The notes beneath the pieces are model-generated. The model made no database searches. It was not told where the DNA came from and saw only the letters and a program-made list of their open reading frames with translations. Positions 14,989-21,581 of a DNA stretch of 34,611 nt are shown piece after piece; the first letter of the stretch is position 1, and each line of letters begins with the position of its first letter. Origin of the DNA: Verrucomicrobiota bacterium (GTDB lineage Bacteria; Verrucomicrobiota; Verrucomicrobiia; Chthoniobacterales; JAFAMB01); NCBI GenBank assembly GCA_019243005.1, contig JAFAUY010000454.1, positions 1 to 34,611 on the forward strand. The letters are read 5' to 3'. Position numbers and translations under genes: made by a program.

Positions 14989-16446
14989 ATGAAACCGGTG
15001 CACGTCCTGATGATTCACTGGGGCACGGAGGAGGGGACCGGCGTAGCGTTCGGAGGTGTCCCAACCTCCACACCGGACGACGGCGTTGAACTGGCCGAAC
15101 TGACCGTCTCTTATCCCGTCTCGGACCAGGAAGCCGGACGGGTATCGGAAGCCGTTACGGCCGGGAGCCGGGACGTTCTTGTGCTGTTGCTCTCCGGCCA
15201 CGCCGTCGTGCAGAAAGGAGCCACCTTTTTTGAACTCGCCTCCAAAAACAGGTGGCGTCTGCCCGTCGTCGTGGTTTGCCCGGCGGCTGAACCGCACGAA
15301 TTGGCTTCGCTGAGCAAGCTTGGGGCTTTGGAGGTACTGACCATGCCATGGGGTTCAAAGGAGATCTTGGCCCGCCTTCGAGTCCTCCACGGGCGTGCGC
15401 GTGAGGAGACCTCTCCGGTGGCTCAGTTGCGGGCCAGGCTTGGCCTGGAACACGTTATCGGTGAAAGTCCGGCCTTTGTGGCCTTGATCCAGCAGCTTCC
15501 TTCGATCGCCAAATACGACGTGAGCCTGTTGATCCTTGGCGAGACCGGCGCGGGTAAGGAGGTGTTCGCCCGGGCGGTCCATTACCGCGGCCCGCGGGCC
15601 AGTAAACCCTTCATCCCGATCAACTGCGGCGCCATCCCGGTGGAGTTACTCGAAAACGAGTTCTTCGGGCATGAATCCGGCGCGTTTACCAGCGCCAATG
15701 GTTCGCGGCGCGGGGTCCTTAAGGAGGCCGACGGGGGCACGCTCTTTCTGGATGAAGTGGACTGCTTGCCCCCTTTAGCGCAGGTCAAACTCCTGCGGTT
15801 CTTGCAGGACGGCCAATTCCGACCGCTCGGGTCCGCGTCGGTCTGTACGGCCGACGTCCGCGTCATCGCGGCCTCCAATGCCAATTTGGCCGAGGCGCTC
15901 GCGGTCGGCCGATTCCGCAAAGACCTTTATTACCGTCTGAACGTGCTGTCGCTCAAGCTGCCGCCTCTGCGGGAGAGGGAGGGTGACATCATCCTGCTGG
16001 CGCGGCATTTCCTCGCCAAATACAGGGACAAATTCCACGCCCCCGCCCGCGAATTTTCGCCGGCAGCACTTCAAAAACTCCTCTGCCATTCCTGGCCCGG
16101 CAACGTGCGGGAACTGGAGAACGTGGTCCAGCGCGCGGTCGTCCTGGCCGAGGGCGTCACGCTCCAGGCCGAGCACATTTGGACTGGGGATGGCGCCGTG
16201 CAGCCGCCCGCACCACCCCAGAGCTTTCAGCAGTTAAAGGCCCAAGCCATTGCCCAGTTTGAACAGAACTACGTGCGCCGGATGCTGCTCATCCATGGTG
16301 GTAACATCGCCAAGGCCGCCCAAGGCGCGGGTCAGGATCGCCGGGCCTTTTGGGAACTGATGCGCAAGCACGGCCTCACCGCCCGGCTGCCGGCGACGCT
16401 AACCGGCCCAACCTCACCCGGAGAAAATCCTCCCAAACCAGGATAA
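14989..16446 (+). CDS. Sigma54-dependent activator with degenerate receiver domain
   Basis: Bacterial enhancer-binding protein of 485 aa. Residues 1-125 look like a response-regulator receiver fold that has lost its phosphorylation site: the strand normally ending in the acceptor Asp reads VLVLLLSGHAVV, and the usual Lys-Pro pair reads MPW. The AAA+ domain (about 145-385) has Walker A GETGAGKE at 184-191, the sigma54-contacting loop GAFTSA at 231-236 (consensus GAFTGA), and Walker B LFLDE ending at 256. A Fis-type helix-turn-helix covers about 424-463, followed by a Pro-rich tail. It stands 150 bases upstream of the small winged-helix gene, on the same strand, with a -24/-12 promoter in between. 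I infer it switches on the injection-system locus in response to a non-phosphorylation signal. Confidence 0.9.
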   Translation: MKPVHVLMIHWGTEEGTGVAFGGVPTSTPDDGVELAELTVSYPVSDQEAGRVSEAVTAGSRDVLVLLLSGHAVVQKGATFFELASKNRWRLPVVVVCPAAEPHELASLSKLGALEVLTMPWGSKEILARLRVLHGRAREETSPVAQLRARLGLEHVIGESPAFVALIQQLPSIAKYDVSLLILGETGAGKEVFARAVHYRGPRASKPFIPINCGAIPVELLENEFFGHESGAFTSANGSRRGVLKEADGGTLFLDEVDCLPPLAQVKLLRFLQDGQFRPLGSASVCTADVRVIAASNANLAEALAVGRFRKDLYYRLNVLSLKLPPLREREGDIILLARHFLAKYRDKFHAPAREFSPAALQKLLCHSWPGNVRELENVVQRAVVLAEGVTLQAEHIWTGDGAVQPPAPPQSFQQLKAQAIAQFEQNYVRRMLLIHGGNIAKAAQGAGQDRRAFWELMRKHGLTARLPATLTGPTSPGENPPKPG

Positions 16447-16509
16447 GATTCGCAAGCTGCGCAGCCCCAGCAGCTTAGGTGTTAAAATGGCCCGCTTGCC
16501 GTCCAATGG

Positions 16510-16529
16510 CCAGGAGAAATCTATCCTGG
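16510..16529 (+). promoter_or_regulatory. Candidate activator binding site (UAS)
   Basis: An imperfect 20-bp palindrome with perfect CCAGGA and TCCTGG outer arms (8 of 10 positions symmetric). It lies about 42 bases upstream of the -24 element, within the gap after the sigma54 activator gene. Size and symmetry suit a Fis-type dimer. Confidence 0.4.
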
Positions 16530-16550
16530 TCGAGACGGGGTATCCGCTCG

Positions 16551-16566
16551 CAACCGCAGGCGGTTG
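16551..16566 (+). promoter_or_regulatory. Inverted repeat abutting the sigma54 promoter
   Basis: Perfect 7-bp arms, CAACCGC and GCGGTTG, with a two-base spacer. It ends 6 bases before the -24 element. It could be a binding site for the adjacent winged-helix protein or for the activator. Confidence 0.4.
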
Positions 16567-16571
16567 GGCCC

Positions 16572-16587
16572 TGGCATACTGGATGCT
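16572..16587 (+). promoter_or_regulatory. Sigma54 (-24/-12) promoter
   Basis: TGGCATACTGGATGCT has the invariant GG and GC with exactly 10 bases between them, and a TGGCA -24 box close to the TGGCACG-N4-TTGCW consensus. Transcription should start near 16598. It follows directly after a sigma54 activator gene and precedes the winged-helix, NusG-like and injection-system genes on the same strand. Confidence 0.6.
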
Positions 16588-16599
16588 TAGCAATCCGGC

Positions 16600-16911
16600 G
16601 TGGACAACCCCGGCCGGCCATTGGCCGATGAGGTACTCGCCTACCTTGTCGAACACCCGCAAGCCCAGGACACCCTGGAAGGCATCGCGGAATGGTGGCT
16701 CCTGGAGCAACGGATCCGCGATGCGGTGGCGGACGTCGAGGCCGCCTTAAGCGAGTTGGTGACCAAGGGCTTCCTGGTCGCCCGCCAGTGCGCCGATGGA
16801 CAGACCTATTATGGCCTGAACCGGGACAAGGAACGCGAGGTTCGGCGGCATTTGAGGAACGCGCAAGCGGCGCACGAGGTTAAGCCGGGCCTTTCAAACC
16901 CGCAGAATTAA
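16600..16911 (+). CDS. Small winged-helix-like protein
   Basis: 103-aa protein from a GTG at 16600, the first possible start after an in-frame TAG at 16588-16590. A TTG at 16621 is an alternative. The pattern LADEVLAYLVEHP, then a helical stretch, then DVEAALSELVTKGFLVARQ and a short hairpin (GQTYYGLN) resembles a winged helix-turn-helix with its beta wing, as in small transcription regulators. Residues 78-103 are charged and probably disordered. No exact family is recognised. It ends 5 bases before the NusG-like gene, so the two are cotranscribed. The predicted sigma54 transcription start lies almost on its start codon, so the transcript may be nearly leaderless or translation may begin further in. 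It is probably a local regulator of the injection system. Confidence 0.6.
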   Translation: MDNPGRPLADEVLAYLVEHPQAQDTLEGIAEWWLLEQRIRDAVADVEAALSELVTKGFLVARQCADGQTYYGLNRDKEREVRRHLRNAQAAHEVKPGLSNPQN

Positions 16912-16916
16912 AGCGC

Positions 16917-17441
16917 ATGGCTACTCCCCTCGACTTCTGGCAGAAAACGAGCTGGTTTGCCGTTCAAAGCAACGCGCGTCAGGATAGCATTGCCGCCACG
17001 CGCGTCGCAAAGTTGCACCTGCAAGTTTTCTTACCGCAGGTATGCGAGGAGCAGTTGGTCTCTGGCGGCGTCCGCAGGGTCATCAAAGCCCTGTTCCCCG
17101 GTTATTTTTTCGCCCGGTTCTGCCCGTGCGAATCCCTCGACGCCGTCCGGTACGCCCCGGGCGTTTTGCGCGTGGTGGGCTCCCGCCAGTTCCCCATCCC
17201 GGTGGCGCCCGACGTCATCGCCGCTATCCGGGGCCAAATTCAGCCTGACGGTTTCATTCGGCTCAAGGCGAGGGAGTTTAAACCCGGTGACAAAGTGACC
17301 ATCGAACAAGGCCCGTTTCAAGGCTGGATCGGGGAGGTCCAACGCGAGCAGAATGATGGGAAACGGGTGATGATTTTGTTAGAAGCCATCCAGCAGGCTC
17401 GGTTGTTAGTCGAGAAGTGCTGGCTGAGTGCCGCCGTCTAA
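16917..17441 (+). CDS. NusG/RfaH-type transcription antitermination paralogue
   Basis: 174-aa protein with an N-terminal NGN domain and a C-terminal KOW domain, the architecture of NusG and its specialised relatives RfaH and LoaP. Visible NGN elements are WFAVQSNARQDSIAATRV (about residues 13-30), ALFPGYFFARF (about 59-69) and GVLRVVGS (about 82-89). The KOW segment reads FKPGDKVTIEQGPFQGWIG at about 120-138. It differs from housekeeping NusG by its small size and by its place directly before a very long gene cluster. Such paralogues bind RNA polymerase and keep it processive through a specific long operon. In Serratia the related antifeeding prophage is controlled by an RfaH-like protein (AnfA1), an independent precedent. 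I infer this one serves the operon that starts 200 bases downstream. Confidence 0.88.
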   Translation: MATPLDFWQKTSWFAVQSNARQDSIAATRVAKLHLQVFLPQVCEEQLVSGGVRRVIKALFPGYFFARFCPCESLDAVRYAPGVLRVVGSRQFPIPVAPDVIAAIRGQIQPDGFIRLKAREFKPGDKVTIEQGPFQGWIGEVQREQNDGKRVMILLEAIQQARLLVEKCWLSAAV

Positions 17442-17642
17442 CGCCTGGTGGACGGTGGATCTACGTTGTTGGGACGAATCGGTGAAATGCCGACGTGCGG
17501 AGCCTGCCCAAATTTAAAGCTGACGCTGCGGCAACGCTGGCCACCGGTGGTGAATGTTGTGTACTGAATGCGCTGGCTACCTCCTTAGTCGGGAAGCCGT
17601 GAACAGGTGATTCGCCGGACCACGGTCGGCAAAAGGTAAATC
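17442..17642 (+). promoter_or_regulatory. Leader region of the injection-system operon
   Basis: A 201-base untranslated gap between the NusG-like gene and the first structural gene. It contains a perfect 10-bp palindrome, CCACCGGTGG (17541-17550), preceded by GC-rich short repeats, and an AAAGG ribosome site just before the ATG at 17643. No -24/-12 pair with correct spacing and no good -35/-10 was found. It is the natural place for a pause or recruitment element for the NusG paralogue, but no ops-like motif is certain. Confidence 0.35.
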
Positions 17643-18233
17643 ATGGCGACGTCTTCGGCTATCGCGGCAAGCTGTGAAGCCATTGTCCGCCTGCTACGCT
17701 CGAGTTATACTCCAGCGGACTTTAACAACGCGCCCCTCGATTTCCAGGTCTACGTACCCGAGGACTTTTTGAATCCGATGGATGAGGGCGTGTCACTGTT
17801 TCTTTACCGGATCTATCACGATGGCACTTACCGCACGCCGCCGGGGAGAACCCAAGTCGACGGTAAGAAAGGCCGCACAAAACTTCCGCTGGAGCTGCAC
17901 TTCCTCCTGACGGCCTGGGCAAAGAAGGCATCCCTCCAGCATGAGATCGCCGGCTGGGCCATGCGAACGCTCGAGGATAACCCTGTCCTTTACCCCAGCT
18001 TGCTCAATACCTACCGGCCGGATGTTTTCTCCCCTGAAGAGACCGTGGCCGTGGTCCTCGCGCAACTTAGCGTGGAAGACATGTTCCACATTTGGGAGGT
18101 ACTCATCAACCACGTTTATCAGCTCTCCGTTCCCTACGTCGCGCGCGTGGTGCAGATCGAGTCGACCCTCACGGTCGTGCAAGGAGGTGCGGTCAGGGAG
18201 CGCGTGAGCGATTTCCGGGAGATCACAACCTAG
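17643..18233 (+). CDS. eCIS tail terminator/cap protein, DUF4255 (Afp16/Pvc16-like)
   Basis: 196-aa protein matching the DUF4255 family, found in nearly all extracellular contractile injection systems and corresponding to Afp16/Pvc16, which caps the distal end of the tube and sheath. Recognisable features are the N-terminal helix (AASCEAIVRLLRSSY), the FLNPMDEGVSLFLYRIYHDGTYR segment and the LELHFLLTAWAKKASLQHEIAGWAMRTLEDNP core. The last third includes IWEVLINHVYQLSVPYVARVVQIES, also typical. It is the first structural gene, 16 bases before the next. Length is normal for the family. Confidence 0.88.
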   Translation: MATSSAIAASCEAIVRLLRSSYTPADFNNAPLDFQVYVPEDFLNPMDEGVSLFLYRIYHDGTYRTPPGRTQVDGKKGRTKLPLELHFLLTAWAKKASLQHEIAGWAMRTLEDNPVLYPSLLNTYRPDVFSPEETVAVVLAQLSVEDMFHIWEVLINHVYQLSVPYVARVVQIESTLTVVQGGAVRERVSDFREITT

Positions 18234-18248
18234 CCCAGCAAGACTTCC

Positions 18249-19184
18249 ATGGCGACGGGCATAAATTTCGCGACGGGACCTGGGCGGCCGCTGGACACGC
18301 TCCGCATTTTCACTGCGCTCGGCATCCGGTTTTGGGATCTTCTCCTGAACGTGCCGATCGGTGACGGGTTGCAAGTACAGGCCCGGCTCGAGGGCTCAAG
18401 CGGAAATCCGCTTGACGCGAGGCAATTGCCGTCCGGAGTTTACGCGTTTTTCGGATTGCCGGGGCTGCGAGCTGCCGAATATCCGGCCGATCCCCCGGAC
18501 TTCGGGCCACCTCGGACCTTTAACTACATCGTGACGGTGGCGGATTTGCTCGGGCGCTTCCTTCCTGCGGTCCTTGTTTACTCCTTGGATCAGGCTGGGC
18601 GCGTCCTGGCGGGCGGAGTACCAGACCCTGGGCGCGATCCGCGGGTCGCCTACCTTTTTTCAGCGCCGTCCCGAACCGCGCCTCCGGGAATCGCTGCGGT
18701 TCGTGCCGATCTGCTCGATAAAGACACCGGCCAGCCGGCTGCCTGGGCAGTACTCCGCTTACAGGTTGCCGGCCAGCCCGAAGCCTGGACGGGCGTCGCA
18801 GATGACCGCGGTCGTGCCCTCATCCTTTTTCCCTACCCGCTCGTCGACCGGCTCACGCTCGGTTCGCCGCCGGGATCGGGACAGGGTTCGATTACGGAGC
18901 AGAACTGGCCCGTCAGTGTGCAAGCCCGTTACGGGCCCGCCAACCTCCGGTTCTCTCTGGACGGCGTGCCCGGCCTCGCATACCCGTGGTCGGTAACTCC
19001 GAACCTTAAGAGCATCCTGGAGGACCAGCCGCCGGCAAGGATCTGGACAGAGGATTCGCAGAGTACGTTCTCTGCGGATGCAACCCTGGTCTTCGGCCAG
19101 GAGTTGGTGCTGCGAACGCGGCTTTCTGATCCGGCACTCCTATCATCAACCCTCTCAATTTCCGGCGGGACATCCCCGCTTTAG
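18249..19184 (+). CDS. eCIS-associated beta-rich protein of unknown function
   Basis: 311-aa protein without a recognised domain. It has no signal peptide or membrane helix and is rich in Gly, Pro and aliphatic residues with alternating hydrophobics, suggesting beta-sandwich folds. A segment at about 30-90 (LQVQARLEGSSGNPLDARQLPSGVYAF and on) and another at about 150-205 (VRADLLDKDTGQPAAWAVLRLQVA) resemble carboxypeptidase-regulatory or transthyretin-like modules. It lies between the cap gene and the first sheath gene with short spacers on both sides, so it is part of the structural operon. It could decorate or assist assembly of the cap end. Function is unknown. Confidence 0.7.
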   Translation: MATGINFATGPGRPLDTLRIFTALGIRFWDLLLNVPIGDGLQVQARLEGSSGNPLDARQLPSGVYAFFGLPGLRAAEYPADPPDFGPPRTFNYIVTVADLLGRFLPAVLVYSLDQAGRVLAGGVPDPGRDPRVAYLFSAPSRTAPPGIAAVRADLLDKDTGQPAAWAVLRLQVAGQPEAWTGVADDRGRALILFPYPLVDRLTLGSPPGSGQGSITEQNWPVSVQARYGPANLRFSLDGVPGLAYPWSVTPNLKSILEDQPPARIWTEDSQSTFSADATLVFGQELVLRTRLSDPALLSSTLSISGGTSPL

Positions 19185-19199
19185 CAAAGGACAACGCAA

Positions 19200-21092
19200 A
19201 TGCCAGAATACCTTGCACCAGGCGTATACGTAGAAGAAACCAGCTTCCGTACCAAGAGCATTGAAGGGGTCAGCACCAGCACGGCGGCGTTTGTGGGCCC
19301 GACGCGCTTCGGCCCAACGTGGGGTTCCCCCGAGCTGCTCACGAGCGTCGCCGACTTCGAGCGCATCTATGGCAGCCTGGATCCGCTAACGTTCGAGGAT
19401 GGCAACGGGTCGATCCCGAATTACCTCGCGCAGGCGGTGCGCGCCTTTTTTAATAACGGCGGGCAGCGCCTGTACGTCTCGCGCACCTTTCATCCGGGCG
19501 CGACGGATGGGCACGCTCAAACGACGATCACGGCCGGCAGCCCTCTGCAAGGCGAAAGCATCACCCTCAGCGCACGGTACCCCGGTTCCGGCGGAAACCT
19601 CACCGTCACCTTCTCGGTTTTCGCCGGTCAGAATGTGCTTACAAGTGTAGCCGGTGCATCAGCCATCCGCAATGTCAGTCCCTACGATGTGGTGTGGATC
19701 AGCCATCTCTCGAGCCCGCTCGGGTCGGGCGGCGCATTGTATTGGGCGGAAAGTTACCGGGATCTGAATAATAACCCGGCGTGGCGTTTCCACCCGCAGA
19801 GTGGGCCGGCACGTGAGCTTTCCAGCCTGGTGGCCGGCTTCGATGACGTGCGCGTGCTCGAAGCGAGCGTGCAGGTAAGCTACCCAGACAGCACTCCGCG
19901 CGATGACTTTTATGATGGCGTCGCCTTCGACCCGCGCAACTCGAATTCGTTTGCTACCCTTTTTGCGCAGAAGCCGGGTAGCCGGCAACAGGAATTGATA
20001 GAACCGCTCATCTTTCTTTATTCGAGCAACACGCCTACGGCAGGAATCGAAATTGCACAGATCATGTTGAACCAGATTGCTCTAAACCAGATTCCTCCGG
20101 TGGACGCGTCGCAGTTCGTGCCCCAGCTGATCGCAGGCAAAACCGGACAGTTGACGCGTGCGCTCTCGGGTGGATCAGACGGGTTCCGGCCGCGGGCCGC
20201 GGATTTCGAAGGGTTCGAAGATCCGGACAACTCACAGATCAAGACGGGGCTGAAGGCGCTCGAGGACGTTACCGATGTGTCCATTGTCGCAGCCCCGGGA
20301 TCCTCATTCGGCGGAGAAAGTAATGATTATAAGGATGACGCGCTGACGATCATGGATTCGCTGATCGCCCACTGCGAGAATATGCGATACCGGATCGCGG
20401 TCTGCGACAGCGCAGATAATCAAACCGTATCTCAGGTAACCGCTTACCGGGCGCGAATCGATTCCAGCTACGCGGCGCTCTATTATCCGTGGGTGCGAAT
20501 CGTCGACCCCATTACGGGCCTTGAAGGTAATTTCCCACCGAGCGGGTACGTCTGCGGCATCTACGCGCGCAATGACGTCGCCAACGGAGTACACAAGGCT
20601 CCGGCGAATGAGATCGTGACTGATGCCATCGGTTTCGAGCTGCTGCTGAACAAAGCGCAGCAGGACGTGCTGAATCCGGAGGGAGTGAACTGTTTTCGAT
20701 TTTTCGAGGGACGCGGTTACCGGCTGTGGGGCGCCCGAACGGCGACTTCGGATGCTGAATGGAAGTACGTCAACCTGCGCCGGTACATGAACTACCTGAA
20801 GCAAAGCATCGATGTGGGCACACAATTCGCGGTGTTCCAGAACAACGGTCCGGACCTGTGGGGCCAGATCACGCAACTCATCACCGATTTCCTGTACAAT
20901 GAATTCCGGTCCGGACGTCTCTTCGGCACTAAAAAGGAAGAAGCGTTTTTTGTGCGCTGCGACATGACCACAATGACGCAGAACGATCTTGATAACGGGC
21001 GCCTGGTCTGCCTCATCGGCGTGGCGCTCCTGAGGCCGGCGGAGTTCGTCATCTTCCGGATCGGCCAATTCACGGCCAGCGCCCAACAGTAA
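19200..21092 (+). CDS. Contractile sheath protein 1
   Basis: 630-aa phage-tail-sheath-type protein (Afp2-4/Pvc2-4-like). The N-terminus YLAPGVYVEETSF and the following TAAFVGPTRFGP block are the classical sheath start. The C-terminal conserved sheath domain, about 400-630, includes AIGFELLLNKAQQDVLNPEGVN, WKYVNLRRYMNYLKQSI and the QNNGPDLW segment. The middle, about 100-350, is a variable surface-exposed insertion. Sheath subunits wrap the inner tube and contract to drive it into a target. An AAAGGA site precedes the start. Immediately downstream is a tube gene, the pairing expected for a sheath. Confidence 0.95.
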   Translation: MPEYLAPGVYVEETSFRTKSIEGVSTSTAAFVGPTRFGPTWGSPELLTSVADFERIYGSLDPLTFEDGNGSIPNYLAQAVRAFFNNGGQRLYVSRTFHPGATDGHAQTTITAGSPLQGESITLSARYPGSGGNLTVTFSVFAGQNVLTSVAGASAIRNVSPYDVVWISHLSSPLGSGGALYWAESYRDLNNNPAWRFHPQSGPARELSSLVAGFDDVRVLEASVQVSYPDSTPRDDFYDGVAFDPRNSNSFATLFAQKPGSRQQELIEPLIFLYSSNTPTAGIEIAQIMLNQIALNQIPPVDASQFVPQLIAGKTGQLTRALSGGSDGFRPRAADFEGFEDPDNSQIKTGLKALEDVTDVSIVAAPGSSFGGESNDYKDDALTIMDSLIAHCENMRYRIAVCDSADNQTVSQVTAYRARIDSSYAALYYPWVRIVDPITGLEGNFPPSGYVCGIYARNDVANGVHKAPANEIVTDAIGFELLLNKAQQDVLNPEGVNCFRFFEGRGYRLWGARTATSDAEWKYVNLRRYMNYLKQSIDVGTQFAVFQNNGPDLWGQITQLITDFLYNEFRSGRLFGTKKEEAFFVRCDMTTMTQNDLDNGRLVCLIGVALLRPAEFVIFRIGQFTASAQQ

Positions 21093-21107
21093 AACGGAAA
21101 CAACGCC

Positions 21108-21572
21108 ATGCCAGCAACCTATCGCGATCGTCCATACAGCCAGTTTAATTTTCGGGTCATTCTCGGGCAGGATGGGCCCGGCCCGGACGACTTCAAGGCT
21201 GGATTCCAGGAAGTCGGCGGCTTGGGAATGGAGGTCCACGTTGCCGAATACCGGCCCGGCAATTACAAAGAGAACTCCCCGATGAAAGTCATGGGGACCA
21301 ACAAAATCAACGACGTCACGCTGAAGCGCGGGGTGATCGGCGATCTGGCGACTCTCTACAACTGGATCGACGCAGTCCGCAATGGCGACCAGACGCAGCT
21401 ACGTACCGTGAGGATCCAGTTAATGGACGAAGAACGACTTAACCCGGTGCAGGAATGGGTTCTGACCAATGCGCGCCCCATAAAATACACCGGACCCGCA
21501 CTCACCGGTAAAGGCACCGATGTAGCGATTGAAGAACTGGTCCTCGCCTCGGAAAGGATTGACTTGCAGTAG
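21108..21572 (+). CDS. Inner tube protein 1 (gp19 family)
   Basis: 154-aa tube subunit of the T4 gp19/Hcp-like fold, corresponding to Afp1/Afp5. Typical features are the N-terminal YSQFNFRVIL strand, FQEVGGLGMEVHVAEYRPGN, the VTLKRGVIGDLATLYNWIDAV helix region and the terminal AIEELVLASERIDL strand. These subunits stack as hexameric rings to form the channel inside the sheath. Length is normal for the family. The gene begins 15 bases after sheath 1 and ends 9 bases before sheath 2, consistent with coexpression in stoichiometric amounts. Confidence 0.95.
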   Translation: MPATYRDRPYSQFNFRVILGQDGPGPDDFKAGFQEVGGLGMEVHVAEYRPGNYKENSPMKVMGTNKINDVTLKRGVIGDLATLYNWIDAVRNGDQTQLRTVRIQLMDEERLNPVQEWVLTNARPIKYTGPALTGKGTDVAIEELVLASERIDLQ

Positions 21573-21581
21573 GCCCAGGCT

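Noticed and set aside
17571-17586. Sigma54 promoter before the cap gene (TGGCTACCTCCTTAGT)
   Set aside because: The -24 half is good but the essential GC of the -12 half is AG.
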